This document shows positions 46,301-54,466 of a DNA stretch of 64,000 nucleotides, in pieces. Both the position numbers and the translations under genes were made by a program. Each line of letters begins with the position of its first letter. The first letter of the stretch is position 1. The notes under the pieces are model-generated. The model searched no databases and was not told the DNA's origin. It was given only the letters and a program-made list of their open reading frames with translations. This stretch comes from an uncultured Bacteroides sp. (lineage in GTDB: Bacteria; Bacteroidota; Bacteroidia; Bacteroidales; Bacteroidaceae). Where the stretch lies: contig NZ_OY782578.1 in assembly GCF_963677945.1 (NCBI RefSeq), positions 1-64,000 of the forward strand, in the 5' to 3' direction.

Positions 46301-47682
46301 TTGCCATGATGGCAAGAAATATCAGTATTACCTATCGGAATACTTATGCAATGACACTTCCAGGATATTTACCGGAAGTAGGTGATTTATTGGGACAGAA
46401 AAGAGCAGGCGGCATGTTTGCTCCGGGTCTGGATTTTGCTTTCGGTGTAACGGGTGATAGTTATATACAGAAAGCTGCAAAGAATAACTGGTTATTAATG
46501 AACGATTCTGTAGCAGACCCTGCAACAACCAATGCTATGGAAGATTTACAAATACGATTGACTTTAGAACCTATAAGAGATTTTAAGATAGACTTAACCG
46601 CCAACCGCACAATAAACAAATCACAGAGCATACAGTTTATGTTCGATGGTATGCCTACCACTCAGAATGGTAGTTTCAATATGAGTATTATTTCCATTGG
46701 AAGTGCATTCGAAAAGTGTAAAGCTGAAGATCTGTATCAGTCAAAAACATTTAATAAGTTCCTCAAGAATCTGGATATCATCCAGAAAAGAGTAGAAACT
46801 CAATATCTGGGCGCCATCTATCCGGAAGGAACCACACTAGCAGGTAAAACATTCAATCCGGAAAACGGAACAATCGACAAAAATTCTCCGGACGTAATGA
46901 TCCCCGCATTTCTTTCAGCTTATACAGGAAAGGATGTGAATAAGATTTCCCTTGATCTTTTCCCAAACTTACTATCAATGATGCCTAATTGGAGAATAAC
47001 TTATGGTGGGTTAAGCAAGCTGGAATGGTTTAAAAAACATTTCAAAAGTTTTAATCTGAATCATGCATACAGAAGTACTTATTCTGTTGGTTCATACAAT
47101 ACCTACCAAAGTTTCAGCAGATTTATGGGCAACCTCGGTTTTGTTGAAGATACACAAACAGGAGATCCGGTTCCCTCGGCAGCATTTGATATTGGTACAG
47201 TAGCTATTAATGAGCAATTCGCTCCGCTTTTCGGAGTAGATATGACCTTTAAGAATGGAATAACCACAAAAGTAGAATATAAAAAGACGAGAATACTTAC
47301 TTTAAGTATGACAGCAAATCAGATTGTTGAAACTAGCTCTAAAGATTTTGTTGTTGGCATGGGGTATAAAATTGTAGACCTGAAACTGTTTGGTGCAGGG
47401 AAAAGCAAGAATAAAGTCAGCAATGACCTGAACATTCAGGCAGATTTCTCTATTCGTAACCAATCTGCATTAAGCCGCGATATTCAGGAGGCCTTAGCTC
47501 AACCAACCAGTGGTAACAAGGCAACCAAGTTTTCATTATCTGCAGATTATACCTTCTCGAAATTGCTAACCATCCGTATGTATTATGACCGTCAGAAGAA
47601 TACCCCGCTGGTATCTTCCGCTTCCTATCCAGTAACCAATTCCGATTTTGGATTTACGCTGAAGTTTTCTTTGACAAGGTAA
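40303..47682 (+). CDS. sprA: Cell-surface protein SprA (type IX secretion outer-membrane channel homologue)
   Basis: In gliding Bacteroidota, SprA is the giant outer-membrane beta-barrel through which type IX cargo exits. The 2459-residue protein has a signal peptide (about 1-21) and the typical start with LFLTPEEYADW and FNFMNMKFDLGPAEKIFGPGG, the latter spanning more than one conserved block. It has long beta-rich repeats, and a C-terminus ending in FTLKFSLTR. The full-length frame is intact. No other type IX gene is seen in the window, so it may serve another role here. It follows ruvA directly. Confidence 0.93.
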   Translation: MRSGKWFICLLLTVLSIHAWAVLNNSSLFEVSNYYSAPTPQQPVPADSVKPRYSVKKTAPENLKDMDKSPVDLRNPDNLKTEVEYNEKTNQYLIRTKAGSTQVDVPLFLTPEEYADWSLKKSIQDFYREKNKETFAKGKDEFNFMNMKFDLGPAEKIFGPGGVQIKTQGNAELSFGFKSKNVENPTLPARSRKTLGFDFDEKINVNINGKVGDKVNMNMNYNTDATFDFDTKKIKLKYEGKEDEIVKLMEAGNVSMPTNSSLIHGATSLFGIRTDLQFGKLKLQTVISQQESESKTVNSKGGAQTTSFEISADSYDENRHFFLAQYFRDTYDKNMSQLPTITSGITINRIEVWITNKRGNYENPRNVVAMTDLGENEHISNSFWSKSGVNKVPANSANDVYTKMVNDYSNARNIDMVGTTLGAIPQLEGGMDYEKIESARLLSSSEYTINSSLGYISLKSTLQPDEVLAVAFEYTYKGKGYQVGEFAADVKDTNSALYLKLLKSTSNSPASGCWDLMMKNVYSLNAYDLQSKNFRLDIKYQSDTTGVYLNYIPEGSINKVPLLRVMNLDRLDANNQNNPNGFFDFVEGYTVTAQNGRIFFPVVEPFGSHLRKAIGNDVIAKKYVFQELYDSTKTVAKQIAEKDKFKFTGEYKASSGSEIRLGSTNIPVGSVKVTAGGVTLVENSDYTVDYSMGIVTIINQSIIDAGTSVSVNLESNSSYNLQRKTMLGMNFTYDFSKDFQIGGTIMHLSEKPMTTKVAMNEEPISNTIWGLNTSWKKESQWLTNMVDKLPFVKATQPSHINLTAEFAQLVPGHASGTQGNASYIDDFESTSTKIDLRQPSYWMLASTPYESGANALFPEASKSNDIAYGKNRALLSWYYIDGLFTRRSSSLTPSHIKSDLDQLSNHYVREVYEQEIFPNKETAYLETSTLSILNLAYYPNERGPYNLDTNLTPKGYLNNPEKRWGGIMRKLDTSDFETANIEYIEFWLLDPFIYQSTTGNRRGGDLYINLGEASEDILKDGKKYFENGMPVDGDPTKVKETVWGKVPTEQSIVYAFDNAAGARKKQDVGLNGLSAEEEKTFGTYSTYLDKLKSILEPAVYAQFEKSPSGDLYHYYRGTDYDQAEKSILERYKYYNNPEGNSTASEDSPEKYDVSAKTVPDVEDINQDYTLNEYEKYFQYKISLSPEDLKVGSNYIADKRTASVKLRNGKTEEVNWYQFKIPVKDYQKAVGSISDFKSIRFMRMFLTNFVDPVVLRFATFDLVRGDWRTYDQSLTNSTVSGSLDVSSVNIEENNDKTPVNYVLPPGITRVVDPSQPQLTQENEQSLSLKVKNLAPGDARAVYKSPALDLRQYKRLQMFIHGEKLLDDVTSLEDNEISVFIRLGSDYKNNYYEYEIPLKLTPHGQYNGSTLSGCEAVWPEANMLNIPFSLLTNLKKERNTAKNASGSNVSYTKLYYTYDADKPSNKISIMGNPSLAEVKTIMIGVRNNSRNLKSAEVWVNELRLTDYNESGGWAAQGNMNVQLSDIGNVNLAGHMETAGFGGLEQSVSERRMDDYYQYNFTTSFELGRFLPSKAKISAPLYFSYSKELTSPLYDPTNKDLLLDDVLDTYSLKSQRDSILNIARELVTYRNFSLSNAKINIVSKRPLPFDPGNFTFGYSYTKKYNQGNTTAWEVEKDWRSTLGYNYSPVIKAWEPFKNLKSKSPWMKFVKAFNLNWLPQNIAFNSDISRHYYELQLRDLDNPYGDSDIPLSVAKEFLWNRDFSLRWDLTRNLKLSFTSATRAEIEEPAGPVNKNLYPDEYTAWKDSIKTSLLNLGRPLDFQQSFNSSYKLPFDMIPILDWVNSDVKFASSYTWDRGADLTDGTSVGNTIANQRSIDVNSRFNFEKLYNKIPFLRETNRLFSSMSISAPGKKEDLMKKPNKFEREIQLKKDTTVTVSHGLRTKIVKVRAITQDGKRYFIKYKVLDSNKILVSNRDSIKIKLSIVPGPKPEEQGWYKIAQHAARFAMMARNISITYRNTYAMTLPGYLPEVGDLLGQKRAGGMFAPGLDFAFGVTGDSYIQKAAKNNWLLMNDSVADPATTNAMEDLQIRLTLEPIRDFKIDLTANRTINKSQSIQFMFDGMPTTQNGSFNMSIISIGSAFEKCKAEDLYQSKTFNKFLKNLDIIQKRVETQYLGAIYPEGTTLAGKTFNPENGTIDKNSPDVMIPAFLSAYTGKDVNKISLDLFPNLLSMMPNWRITYGGLSKLEWFKKHFKSFNLNHAYRSTYSVGSYNTYQSFSRFMGNLGFVEDTQTGDPVPSAAFDIGTVAINEQFAPLFGVDMTFKNGITTKVEYKKTRILTLSMTANQIVETSSKDFVVGMGYKIVDLKLFGAGKSKNKVSNDLNIQADFSIRNQSALSRDIQEALAQPTSGNKATKFSLSADYTFSKLLTIRMYYDRQKNTPLVSSASYPVTNSDFGFTLKFSLTR

Positions 47683-47701
47683 AGACTATTAAAAATAAAT
47701 T

Positions 47702-48220
47702 ATGATGAAAAAAATTGTATTACTCTCCGTTTTATTTTGCTTTCCTATTAACATTCTACTAGCACAAAAGATTAAAAATGCGGTAATAGTTGAAGAAAAT
47801 TATCTGGTCCGTGACAACGGTACAATTGATTACAACTCTATTATAAAAACAAAAAAGATAAGATACGACAAAGATGGAAGAGTTCTTTATTGTCATGAAA
47901 AGGATAAAAAATGCAAAACAGATCAGATCTTTGAATCAAATGAATTCACCTCTATTGATAGAAGTGACAACGACTCGCTGATTCAGCATATTTGTAAATA
48001 CAACGAAAAAGGCGATATAACAGAACACAAAGTTATTTCTCCAAACAATACATCTTTATTTACCTATGAGTATTTCTATTTAGGAGCTTTCACCTATAAA
48101 AAGAAAAATAGAAAACAGTTTATCGATGGCTATGTTCCTCAAAATGTTTGGGTAAGAAGAACAACTCTGAAAGATGGAAAAGTTGTGGAAGTTATTAATC
48201 GTAAGATTGCTAATAAATGA
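47702..48220 (+). CDS. Secreted protein of unknown function
   Basis: The 172-residue protein has a signal peptide (about 1-22, ending LLAQ). I do not recognise its family. The mature part is charged, with short repeating turns of the type YDKDGRVLYC and YNEKGDITEHK, which recall antiparallel beta repeats of the YD/MORN-like class. It lies 19 bp after sprA and may share its transcript. Confidence 0.55.
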   Translation: MMKKIVLLSVLFCFPINILLAQKIKNAVIVEENYLVRDNGTIDYNSIIKTKKIRYDKDGRVLYCHEKDKKCKTDQIFESNEFTSIDRSDNDSLIQHICKYNEKGDITEHKVISPNNTSLFTYEYFYLGAFTYKKKNRKQFIDGYVPQNVWVRRTTLKDGKVVEVINRKIANK

Positions 48221-48289
48221 AACGATTAAAGTATTAAGAACCAACTTCTTTAAGAAACAAATAAAAAGTGAAATAACAAATTAAGTTTT

Positions 48290-48297
48290 TATATTTG
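48290..48297 (+). promoter_or_regulatory. -7 box TATATTTG of the ABC transporter operon
   Basis: TATATTTG fits TAnnTTTG. With transcription starting near 48304, an ATG at 48308 would be almost leaderless, which favours 48323. Confidence 0.45.
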
Positions 48298-48322
48298 TGG
48301 TTAAGAAATGGGTAGTATTATA

Positions 48323-49264
48323 ATGGAAACTAATTTAAAAGTTATTATTGTGAAGGAATACTTCTTAATACAATTGAAAAGAGGCACAAGATTCTTTTCG
48401 GATAATGGATTAAATCCTATTTGGGGATATATATTCACAATCTTGCTTTTTATCCTTATTTCTTTATTAGTAACCTCTTTGAATTATGGAGTATATTTTT
48501 ATTTAGGCATTGCCCTCTTTATTGCGACCAAATTGAGTGAGCTTAACAGAAACGAATTTTTAAAGAATTGCTTTCTTAGGTATAGTTATATTAAAATAAG
48601 AATACTAGAAAATATTCTTATTATTTTACCATTTTGTTTTGTTCTGATATACAAGGGTTATTATCTAATAACCTCAATTCTTCTTATTATAAGCATTATA
48701 ATGAGCCAAGTCAACATTAATAAAATAAATGGATTCGTTTTACCGACTCCATTTTATAAAGAACCTTTTGAATTTGCTGTTGGATTTAGAAAAACATTTA
48801 TCTTCTTTTTATTCCCTTATTTCCTTGCATTTAAAGCATACGAGGTCGATAATTTTAATTTAATATATGCCTCATATATTTCCATCCTCATAATTGTGAT
48901 AACGTATTATAACGATATTGAAGATGTCTTTTTTGTTTGGATATTTAATATGAGTGCTAAAGAGTTCCTAATGATGAAATTATTGACTGCATCGAAATAT
49001 ACAATCATGCTATGCATACCTATATTACTTTTTTCCGTATTTAGTTTTCCTAATAAAATACTCATTCAGCTTTGCATGGTTGTAGTTCTTATCTTTGCCA
49101 TAATATTTACAATTTTACTAAAATATTCTACTTATCCTAATAAAATTGAACCATCAATAGCAAAGATACTAATATTTGGAATCTTTTTCCCACCTTTTCT
49201 TTTAATATCTTTACCTATTTTATATTGCAATTCCATTAATAAATTAAAAAATCATTTGGAATGA
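48323..49264 (+). CDS. Integral membrane protein, probable ABC transporter permease
   Basis: The protein of about 313 residues has eight to ten hydrophobic helices (for example at about 40-75 and 100-125, and four more toward the C-terminus) and no recognisable motif. It overlaps the following ATPase gene by four bases (ATGA), which makes it that protein's membrane partner. Substrate is unknown. A start at 48308 is possible but lies very close to the -7 box. Confidence 0.65.
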   Translation: METNLKVIIVKEYFLIQLKRGTRFFSDNGLNPIWGYIFTILLFILISLLVTSLNYGVYFYLGIALFIATKLSELNRNEFLKNCFLRYSYIKIRILENILIILPFCFVLIYKGYYLITSILLIISIIMSQVNINKINGFVLPTPFYKEPFEFAVGFRKTFIFFLFPYFLAFKAYEVDNFNLIYASYISILIIVITYYNDIEDVFFVWIFNMSAKEFLMMKLLTASKYTIMLCIPILLFSVFSFPNKILIQLCMVVVLIFAIIFTILLKYSTYPNKIEPSIAKILIFGIFFPPFLLISLPILYCNSINKLKNHLE

Positions 49265-49944
49265 TAAAAATAGAAAATCTTTCGAAATCATTTGGAGCAA
49301 AACAAGTCCTATCCAATATAAATATAAGTGTTGAAAAAGGTAAGGTTTATGGTTTTGTTGGAGAAAACGGAGCTGGTAAAAGTACTTTATTTAAATGTAT
49401 AGCTGGCTTAGAAAAATACCAAGGCAGAATTTTATCTGATTATAGTTTATTGAAAAAACATATTGGCTTTTTACCTACTCAACCTTACTTTTTTACAAGA
49501 ATTACAGGAAAAGAATATTTACAACTATTCTGTAATGCCCGCAAAATCAAAAATATAGATTTTGATGCATACAATATATTTAATTTGCCTTTACAGGAAT
49601 ATGCTATATCATATTCTATTGGAATGAAGAAAAAACTCGCTCTTACTGCACTTCTATTACAAAAAAATGACATATACATATTCGATGAACCTTTTAATGG
49701 TATTGATTTCGAGGGAAGTATAATAATATTAAAGATAATCAACAAATTAAGAGAAAGAGATAAGACCGTAATTATATCGTCTCATATTTTTTCTACTTTA
49801 AGTGATACTTGTGATGAGATATTTATAATAAACCGTGGCGTTATTAATGAAAAAATATTTAAGGAGGATTTCTTTATTTTTGAAAGTAAAATAAAGAAAA
49901 TGGTATATAGCAATGACCTTAAAATAGATAATATTGATTTCTGA
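49261..49944 (+). CDS. ABC transporter ATP-binding protein
   Basis: The 227-residue ATPase has Walker A GENGAGKST (about 35-43) and Walker B IYIFDEP followed by a switch histidine in IISSHIFSTL. The signature helix reads YSIGMKKKLAL rather than the usual LSGGQ, a pattern frequent in small ABC-2-type exporters. It overlaps the membrane gene. Transport direction is presumably export; the cargo is unknown. Confidence 0.88.
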   Translation: MIKIENLSKSFGAKQVLSNINISVEKGKVYGFVGENGAGKSTLFKCIAGLEKYQGRILSDYSLLKKHIGFLPTQPYFFTRITGKEYLQLFCNARKIKNIDFDAYNIFNLPLQEYAISYSIGMKKKLALTALLLQKNDIYIFDEPFNGIDFEGSIIILKIINKLRERDKTVIISSHIFSTLSDTCDEIFIINRGVINEKIFKEDFFIFESKIKKMVYSNDLKIDNIDF

Positions 49945-50114
49945 ATTATTATTTAGAAAGAAAATCTGATTTTATTATTAGGATTTATATATAATTCTCT
50001 AAATTTTAACGTTCTCGGTAAATTCAATATTTTATATTTACCTTTTTCTACTTTATTATGAGAATCTCTTGTTAAATGAGCATTGGAACTAACTTAACAG
50101 CTACAATATATTTT

Positions 50115-50351
50115 CTATTCAAATATAGAAAAATATAGTGAAAATAATCCTAGCAAAGCTAGTGCAAGAACGAGTAAACCTATAATAGAATTAAAAAAAA
50201 TCTGAGAAGCATTATTTATTTTATCTTTTCCTTTTCCTGATAAATAATTAATGTTTTTTTTCTTACCTAGTAGCCAAAAGAAGTAATAACGAGAATAAAG
50301 ACCTACTGTATTTGCAACATATCCTTCAATAAATAACTCAAACAAATTCAT
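50115..50351 (-). CDS. Small membrane protein of unknown function
   Basis: From the ATG at 50351 the protein has 78 residues: an N-terminal amphipathic part with GLYSRYYFFWLLGKKKNINYLSG, too long to be a single motif, and a C-terminal membrane helix (IIGLLVLALALLGLFSLYF). A GTG at 50399 gives a longer but less likely frame. It lies in an accessory island of small minus-strand genes. Function unknown. Confidence 0.5.
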   Translation of the reverse strand: MNLFELFIEGYVANTVGLYSRYYFFWLLGKKKNINYLSGKGKDKINNASQIFFNSIIGLLVLALALLGLFSLYFSIFE

Positions 50352-50446
50352 ATTACTAATTTTTAATCTTCCAAATACCAATAAATTTATCTCCCCCACT
50401 TCCTTTATACTATTTTTTTAGACTTCTACTGCCATATATATAAGGC

Positions 50447-50641
50447 TCAAAGTTTAAATATTTCTCTCAAGAATAGTCCTAATCCACCCATAATCATGAG
50501 TATTGCACCTGTATATAACCCAATCGTGTTGCCATAAGGGTCTTTATAATCTTCCTCTGTTTTTATTATAGTAAAAACTATAATAACTATTCCAACAATA
50601 AATAAAATGAACCCCAATACTGCATTCCAAAAATTAATCAT
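50447..50641 (-). CDS. Small membrane protein, two helices
   Basis: The 64-residue protein has two membrane segments (about 5-27 and 40-58) joined by a short polar loop with KTEEDYKDPYGN. No family is recognised. Its position, 48-95 bp from the next small membrane gene, suggests a shared transcript. Confidence 0.5.
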   Translation of the reverse strand: MINFWNAVLGFILFIVGIVIIVFTIIKTEEDYKDPYGNTIGLYTGAILMIMGGLGLFLREIFKL

Positions 50642-50822
50642 ATTCTCTATTATATTACTTATTAGCCTCTCCCCCCATCAAAGGTAATAAAACCAGCTCA
50701 ATTAGTGATAACTTTACCATTTTTATCAAGTTAATTTATTTACTATTCCATCTAAATAAATTATCTTAATTATCAACATTTTCACCAAAAGTTTAATCCG
50801 GTTTCTATTATTATATTTTAAA

Positions 50823-51257
50823 CTATTGAGGAACAATCTTAAATGGTAAAAACATCCACATTCTAATTTGTCTATTTTCATAATCCTTAATACTTAGAGT
50901 ATCATATGAAAATTTAATATTTTCTTTATTAACTCTAACGATTGAATCTAACAAGAAAGCTATTCTTTTGGCTGAACTAACTTTTTTTAGATTTTCGCTT
51001 ACATTTGATAAAATCACATCTGAGGTATCTCGTGTTTCTGCACTAAAAAAGGTCGTCTTTGTAATACTAGGAGTTCCATTCTTCACATCAAAAGTACAAA
51101 TCATCTTTGCTATACAAGAAATTGTATCATTGGTATTCATTTTGAAAACCATTCTTTCATCAAATGTAAGAATTCTTATTGGTACATAATCTTGCGGCCA
51201 AGCTAAATTATTAATAATAATCAATGAAATTGAAATAATTATCAGCTTTATTTTCAT
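50823..51257 (-). CDS. Secreted protein of unknown function
   Basis: The 144-residue protein starts with a signal peptide (about 1-22, ending LAWPQ). The mature part is mixed alpha/beta without cysteine-rich or catalytic motifs that I can identify. It belongs to the A+T-rich run of small genes at 50-54.6 kb. Confidence 0.5.
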   Translation of the reverse strand: MKIKLIIISISLIIINNLAWPQDYVPIRILTFDERMVFKMNTNDTISCIAKMICTFDVKNGTPSITKTTFFSAETRDTSDVILSNVSENLKKVSSAKRIAFLLDSIVRVNKENIKFSYDTLSIKDYENRQIRMWMFLPFKIVPQ

Positions 51258-51441
51258 AACTTTTCTATCCAGTAATAGTGATAATCAATAATATAGAAAA
51301 TACAAAAACACATCCAAGAACTTTCATTATTCTTATGCCTTAAAATTAATAATTCCAATAAATACCTCCATGTTATTTATCTGATTGAAGGCATTCTATT
51401 TTGTAATAAGTGTTATCAGTCAGATGCTGCCGAAGTTTATA

Positions 51442-52080
51442 TTATTCACAATAAAAGACTTTTATACTACTTATACCACTTCTTATTAACCGCATTTCTG
51501 TAATTTGACTATCTTCTAATGGTTTCAAATCTATAGCTTCTTTCAAAACTGCAATATTCTTGATATTAGTTTCAGGCTTGGAGCAAAAACAACTTTCGTG
51601 AGGTGGTTCTGGCTCAAGAACCGTTATACCAAAATAAAATACAACAAATCCAGTAAACCGATAAATACTGTATAAATTATCACACCCTTCTTTCGTAAAG
51701 AAAGATACACTTTTTACTATTTTACTTCCTAATTCCTCTGTGTGGAAATTATAATTAGAAATAGATAAGTCATGTTTATAAATAAGACTACTTAGCTCAA
51801 GCAAATAATCATTCTCATAATCAGTATAATCTCCCAATACACTTTTAAGGCTTGGATATTTCTTTAAAATACCAACATTAGCAACTGAATTTTGAATAAA
51901 CCTAATAGTATCACCATTATATATCAAAAAGGTTTTATCCTCACAGTAAGTTCCATATGCATTTAAGGAATATTTATTTAAGATAATTCCATCAATAAGT
52001 TTAATTTTAGCAGAAGTTAACTGCGTAAAAGCATTTATACTTAAGAACAAGTATAGTAAAACAAACAGAATGCGTTTCAT
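51442..52080 (-). CDS. Secreted protein of unknown function
   Basis: The 212-residue protein has a signal peptide (about 1-19, ending NAFTQ). A cluster ESCFCSKPE near residue 165 could hold a disulfide or metal. No family is recognised. The next gene upstream encodes a lipoprotein on the same strand. Confidence 0.5.
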   Translation of the reverse strand: MKRILFVLLYLFLSINAFTQLTSAKIKLIDGIILNKYSLNAYGTYCEDKTFLIYNGDTIRFIQNSVANVGILKKYPSLKSVLGDYTDYENDYLLELSSLIYKHDLSISNYNFHTEELGSKIVKSVSFFTKEGCDNLYSIYRFTGFVVFYFGITVLEPEPPHESCFCSKPETNIKNIAVLKEAIDLKPLEDSQITEMRLIRSGISSIKVFYCE

Positions 52081-52167
52081 TATTCTATAATTTTATGTTT
52101 TAATTGTAAACTCATAACATATAACCACATTAGCTTTCAATTTATTCTTTTAATTAAGCTAAGAAAC

Positions 52168-52656
52168 TCAATAGATTCTTTGCCTATGTAGATATATGTA
52201 CCATTTCTGGTTTTCAACAGTTTTGTGCCACATTCCGGTCATACCTTTTAATGCATTAATAAAAATAGTATCATAATAAGGTCTTTCTTTACCAGCATAT
52301 TTTCTATGCATAATGCGAATTTCTTTAATATTCAAATCCTTATCAAATAATATAAAGAAATGTTCATAAACATTGTATTCGTTATAATTATAATCTGGGT
52401 GATTGACATATTTTGATAAAAGATATTCGGATAATGAGTCTCGCCCACCATTGAATTCTATCCCTCCAGAGTATGCAGTCTTTTTTTTCCCATTTACAGA
52501 ATAATAAATTACTCTGTCATTTTTCAAAAGAAAACTAATTGGGCGTCCATCTATATCCTTGATTGCCTGTTGCCGGATTTCCTTATCTGATCCACAACCA
52601 TTTAATCCTATTAAAAGAGCAATGAACAATCCAATATATCTCAATCTAATAATCAT
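52168..52656 (-). CDS. Lipoprotein with TonB C-terminal-like domain
   Basis: The 162-residue protein has a type II signal peptide (LIGLNGC, Cys at about 21). From about residue 65 the pattern EFNGGRDSLSEYLLSKY, then FILFDKDLNIKEIRIM, then ALKGMTGMW and a final beta strand, follows the layout of the TonB C-terminal domain. There is no proline-rich linker or inner-membrane anchor, so it is not a working TonB; such domains recur in secreted or immunity-like Bacteroidota proteins. The assignment is by eye. Confidence 0.5.
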   Translation of the reverse strand: MIIRLRYIGLFIALLIGLNGCGSDKEIRQQAIKDIDGRPISFLLKNDRVIYYSVNGKKKTAYSGGIEFNGGRDSLSEYLLSKYVNHPDYNYNEYNVYEHFFILFDKDLNIKEIRIMHRKYAGKERPYYDTIFINALKGMTGMWHKTVENQKWYIYLHRQRIY

Positions 52657-52774
52657 AAACCAATCTTTTTAAAAAACTGTTGCACGTTTATTGTATGTAA
52701 AATCGTCTACACTTTTTTCTCCATTTGTATATGGCGTCAGCTTTCTTCTATCCATTTCTTATTAACGGCTTTTG

Positions 52775-53262
52775 TCAATGTGCATTGACTTTTTCTTCTT
52801 GAGAATTAGGATAAATATAAATCCATAAAAACAATCCGGTTTTCAAATATATAGATCCTTTCATACCTTTCATATACTTTTTTGAAGCATCATAAATTTT
52901 AATCTCTTGTTTTTTAAGGAAACTATAAACATGCTTTGTCATAGAATCAAATATAAACGCCCGTTTATTATTTATATACTTACTAATAAAGTCTATTTTT
53001 TTATTATCTAATACACGTCTGACATCCATTCTATCTATATTCACTTTCACTAGAGATATACTATTATCCGTTTTTTCTGAAAAATTAATTCAGTAGAAAG
53101 TATACATCTTAATGGAATACCTGTATCACCATAAAAGACAAGAGAATCAAGCGATTCATATGCATAATCTATTTAATTTACATTTTGAGAAAAGACAGAT
53201 AAGTTGCTACCATAAAACAAAAATAATAGCAATGCCAAAATGAATTTATATTTTGTTCGCAT
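52775..53262 (-). pseudogene. Broken gene for a small secreted protein
   Basis: A start at 53262 gives a good signal peptide (MRTKYKFILALLLFLFYGS) ending near SQ, then a TAA after QNVN. The same frame continues open with IDYAYESLDSLVFYGDTGIP, and a frame change near 53080 joins it to the 91-residue frame that ends at 52775. One stop and one frameshift thus interrupt a protein of about 160 residues. The family is unknown. Decay fits an immunity or accessory gene no longer selected. Confidence 0.6.
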
Positions 53263-53361
53263 CATATAGTTATTTAAATAATAAACTTTACACTTTAGTA
53301 TTATACATAGACTACAATTTTGATAAAGCCCATAGGATTACAATATTTTTACAACTATGGG

Positions 53362-53835
53362 TTAGTCATATTGTTTTAAGACTTTTCGTTTCATGTTTTC
53401 ATCTGGCCAAACCTCTATTCTGTAATAATCATTATCTGTATCATGCGCTAAGTCAGTTTCAAGAACACTTGCTAAATTTGAAGAATATACTCTTACTCTA
53501 TACTTTCCATTATTTATTTTTATTCTTATCTCACTACAATTACCTGTACAAGCGGATATCTGTATTTCATTTTCTCTAATCTCGAGGCCAGCTTCCACAA
53601 TATGGTCATATTTATCAGAATCAATATTAGATGATGGACCTGGTAAGATTTCTATTTCACCTTTTATATATCCGTAACTTTGCGTTCCAATACCTAACAC
53701 ACCTTTTTCTATTGCTAAGCGCTGTCTACAAGCTTCATCTGACCAAAAATCAGAGTTCGATGTATCACCAATATAATCTTTATCGTGAACATAGAACTGA
53801 TTATATTCTGTGTAAAAATTAAAATTAATCTTCAT
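53362..53835 (-). CDS. ComJ-like protein (nuclease-inhibitor family)
   Basis: The 157-residue cytoplasmic protein resembles Bacillus ComJ, the inhibitor of the DNA-entry nuclease. It shares the order YNQFYVHDKD, FWSDEACRQ, GVLGIGTQ and, after a central strand region, GKYRVRVYSS. ComJ-like proteins often serve as immunity proteins against nuclease toxins. No nuclease gene is adjacent, so it would be an orphan. The relation is by pattern, without an alignment. Confidence 0.5.
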   Translation of the reverse strand: MKINFNFYTEYNQFYVHDKDYIGDTSNSDFWSDEACRQRLAIEKGVLGIGTQSYGYIKGEIEILPGPSSNIDSDKYDHIVEAGLEIRENEIQISACTGNCSEIRIKINNGKYRVRVYSSNLASVLETDLAHDTDNDYYRIEVWPDENMKRKVLKQYD

Positions 53836-53916
53836 ATTAAAGTGTATCCTTTTTGACTCTAAAGCTCATTACTATTTACTTTTACTATCAAAAACAACAT
53901 TTTTTTTGAGAAACGA

Positions 53917-54429
53917 TCAATCCTTAAATTGTTTATAAAACTCGCATATATCTTTTTGTCCATCTAAATCTTTTAAAATTGAGTCTATCATTTGTTTCTT
54001 ATATTCATCATGATTTTCTTTCGTTCTTTCTTCATTAAGAAATTTCACACATCGAACAATTTCCTTTTTATCTAATGGAGGTTGCATGTTTATAATCATA
54101 CTATATGCACCCATATAGATCTCTCCATCATCTGTATTTTCAATGATAAGATCTATTAAAAACTTAAGATACTTAGAATTAGTTGTATATTCTCCCAAGA
54201 GATAAAGCAATGTCCCATTCCTATTCTTCCATTTAGGATCTTTGATCAATTTGACTAAACAATCCTCAATTCTATCATCTTTAAAATTATCCACTAATAC
54301 AAAAGCAACTTTATTACAAAGTGCAAAATTATTTGTGTTCATCAAAAAATTGATTAATTGTGTAGCATATACTTCTTTTCGTGATTCTATTTCCTTTATG
54401 AGATTTTCAATTGTTGAAATATCTTCCAT
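53917..54429 (-). CDS. Helical-repeat (HEAT/ARM-like) protein, possible immunity protein
   Basis: The 170-residue protein is almost entirely helical. Helix pairs of about 35 residues are visible (for example NKVAFVLVDNFKDDRIEDCL and NGTLLYLLGEYTTNSKYLKF), typical of HEAT-like repeats. It has no signal peptide. Such short repeat proteins are common as immunity proteins beside toxins, but no toxin gene is present here. Function unproven. Confidence 0.5.
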   Translation of the reverse strand: MEDISTIENLIKEIESRKEVYATQLINFLMNTNNFALCNKVAFVLVDNFKDDRIEDCLVKLIKDPKWKNRNGTLLYLLGEYTTNSKYLKFLIDLIIENTDDGEIYMGAYSMIINMQPPLDKKEIVRCVKFLNEERTKENHDEYKKQMIDSILKDLDGQKDICEFYKQFKD

Positions 54430-54466
54430 TTTATTTCATTTTTGATTTATCCATTTTAATTCATGT

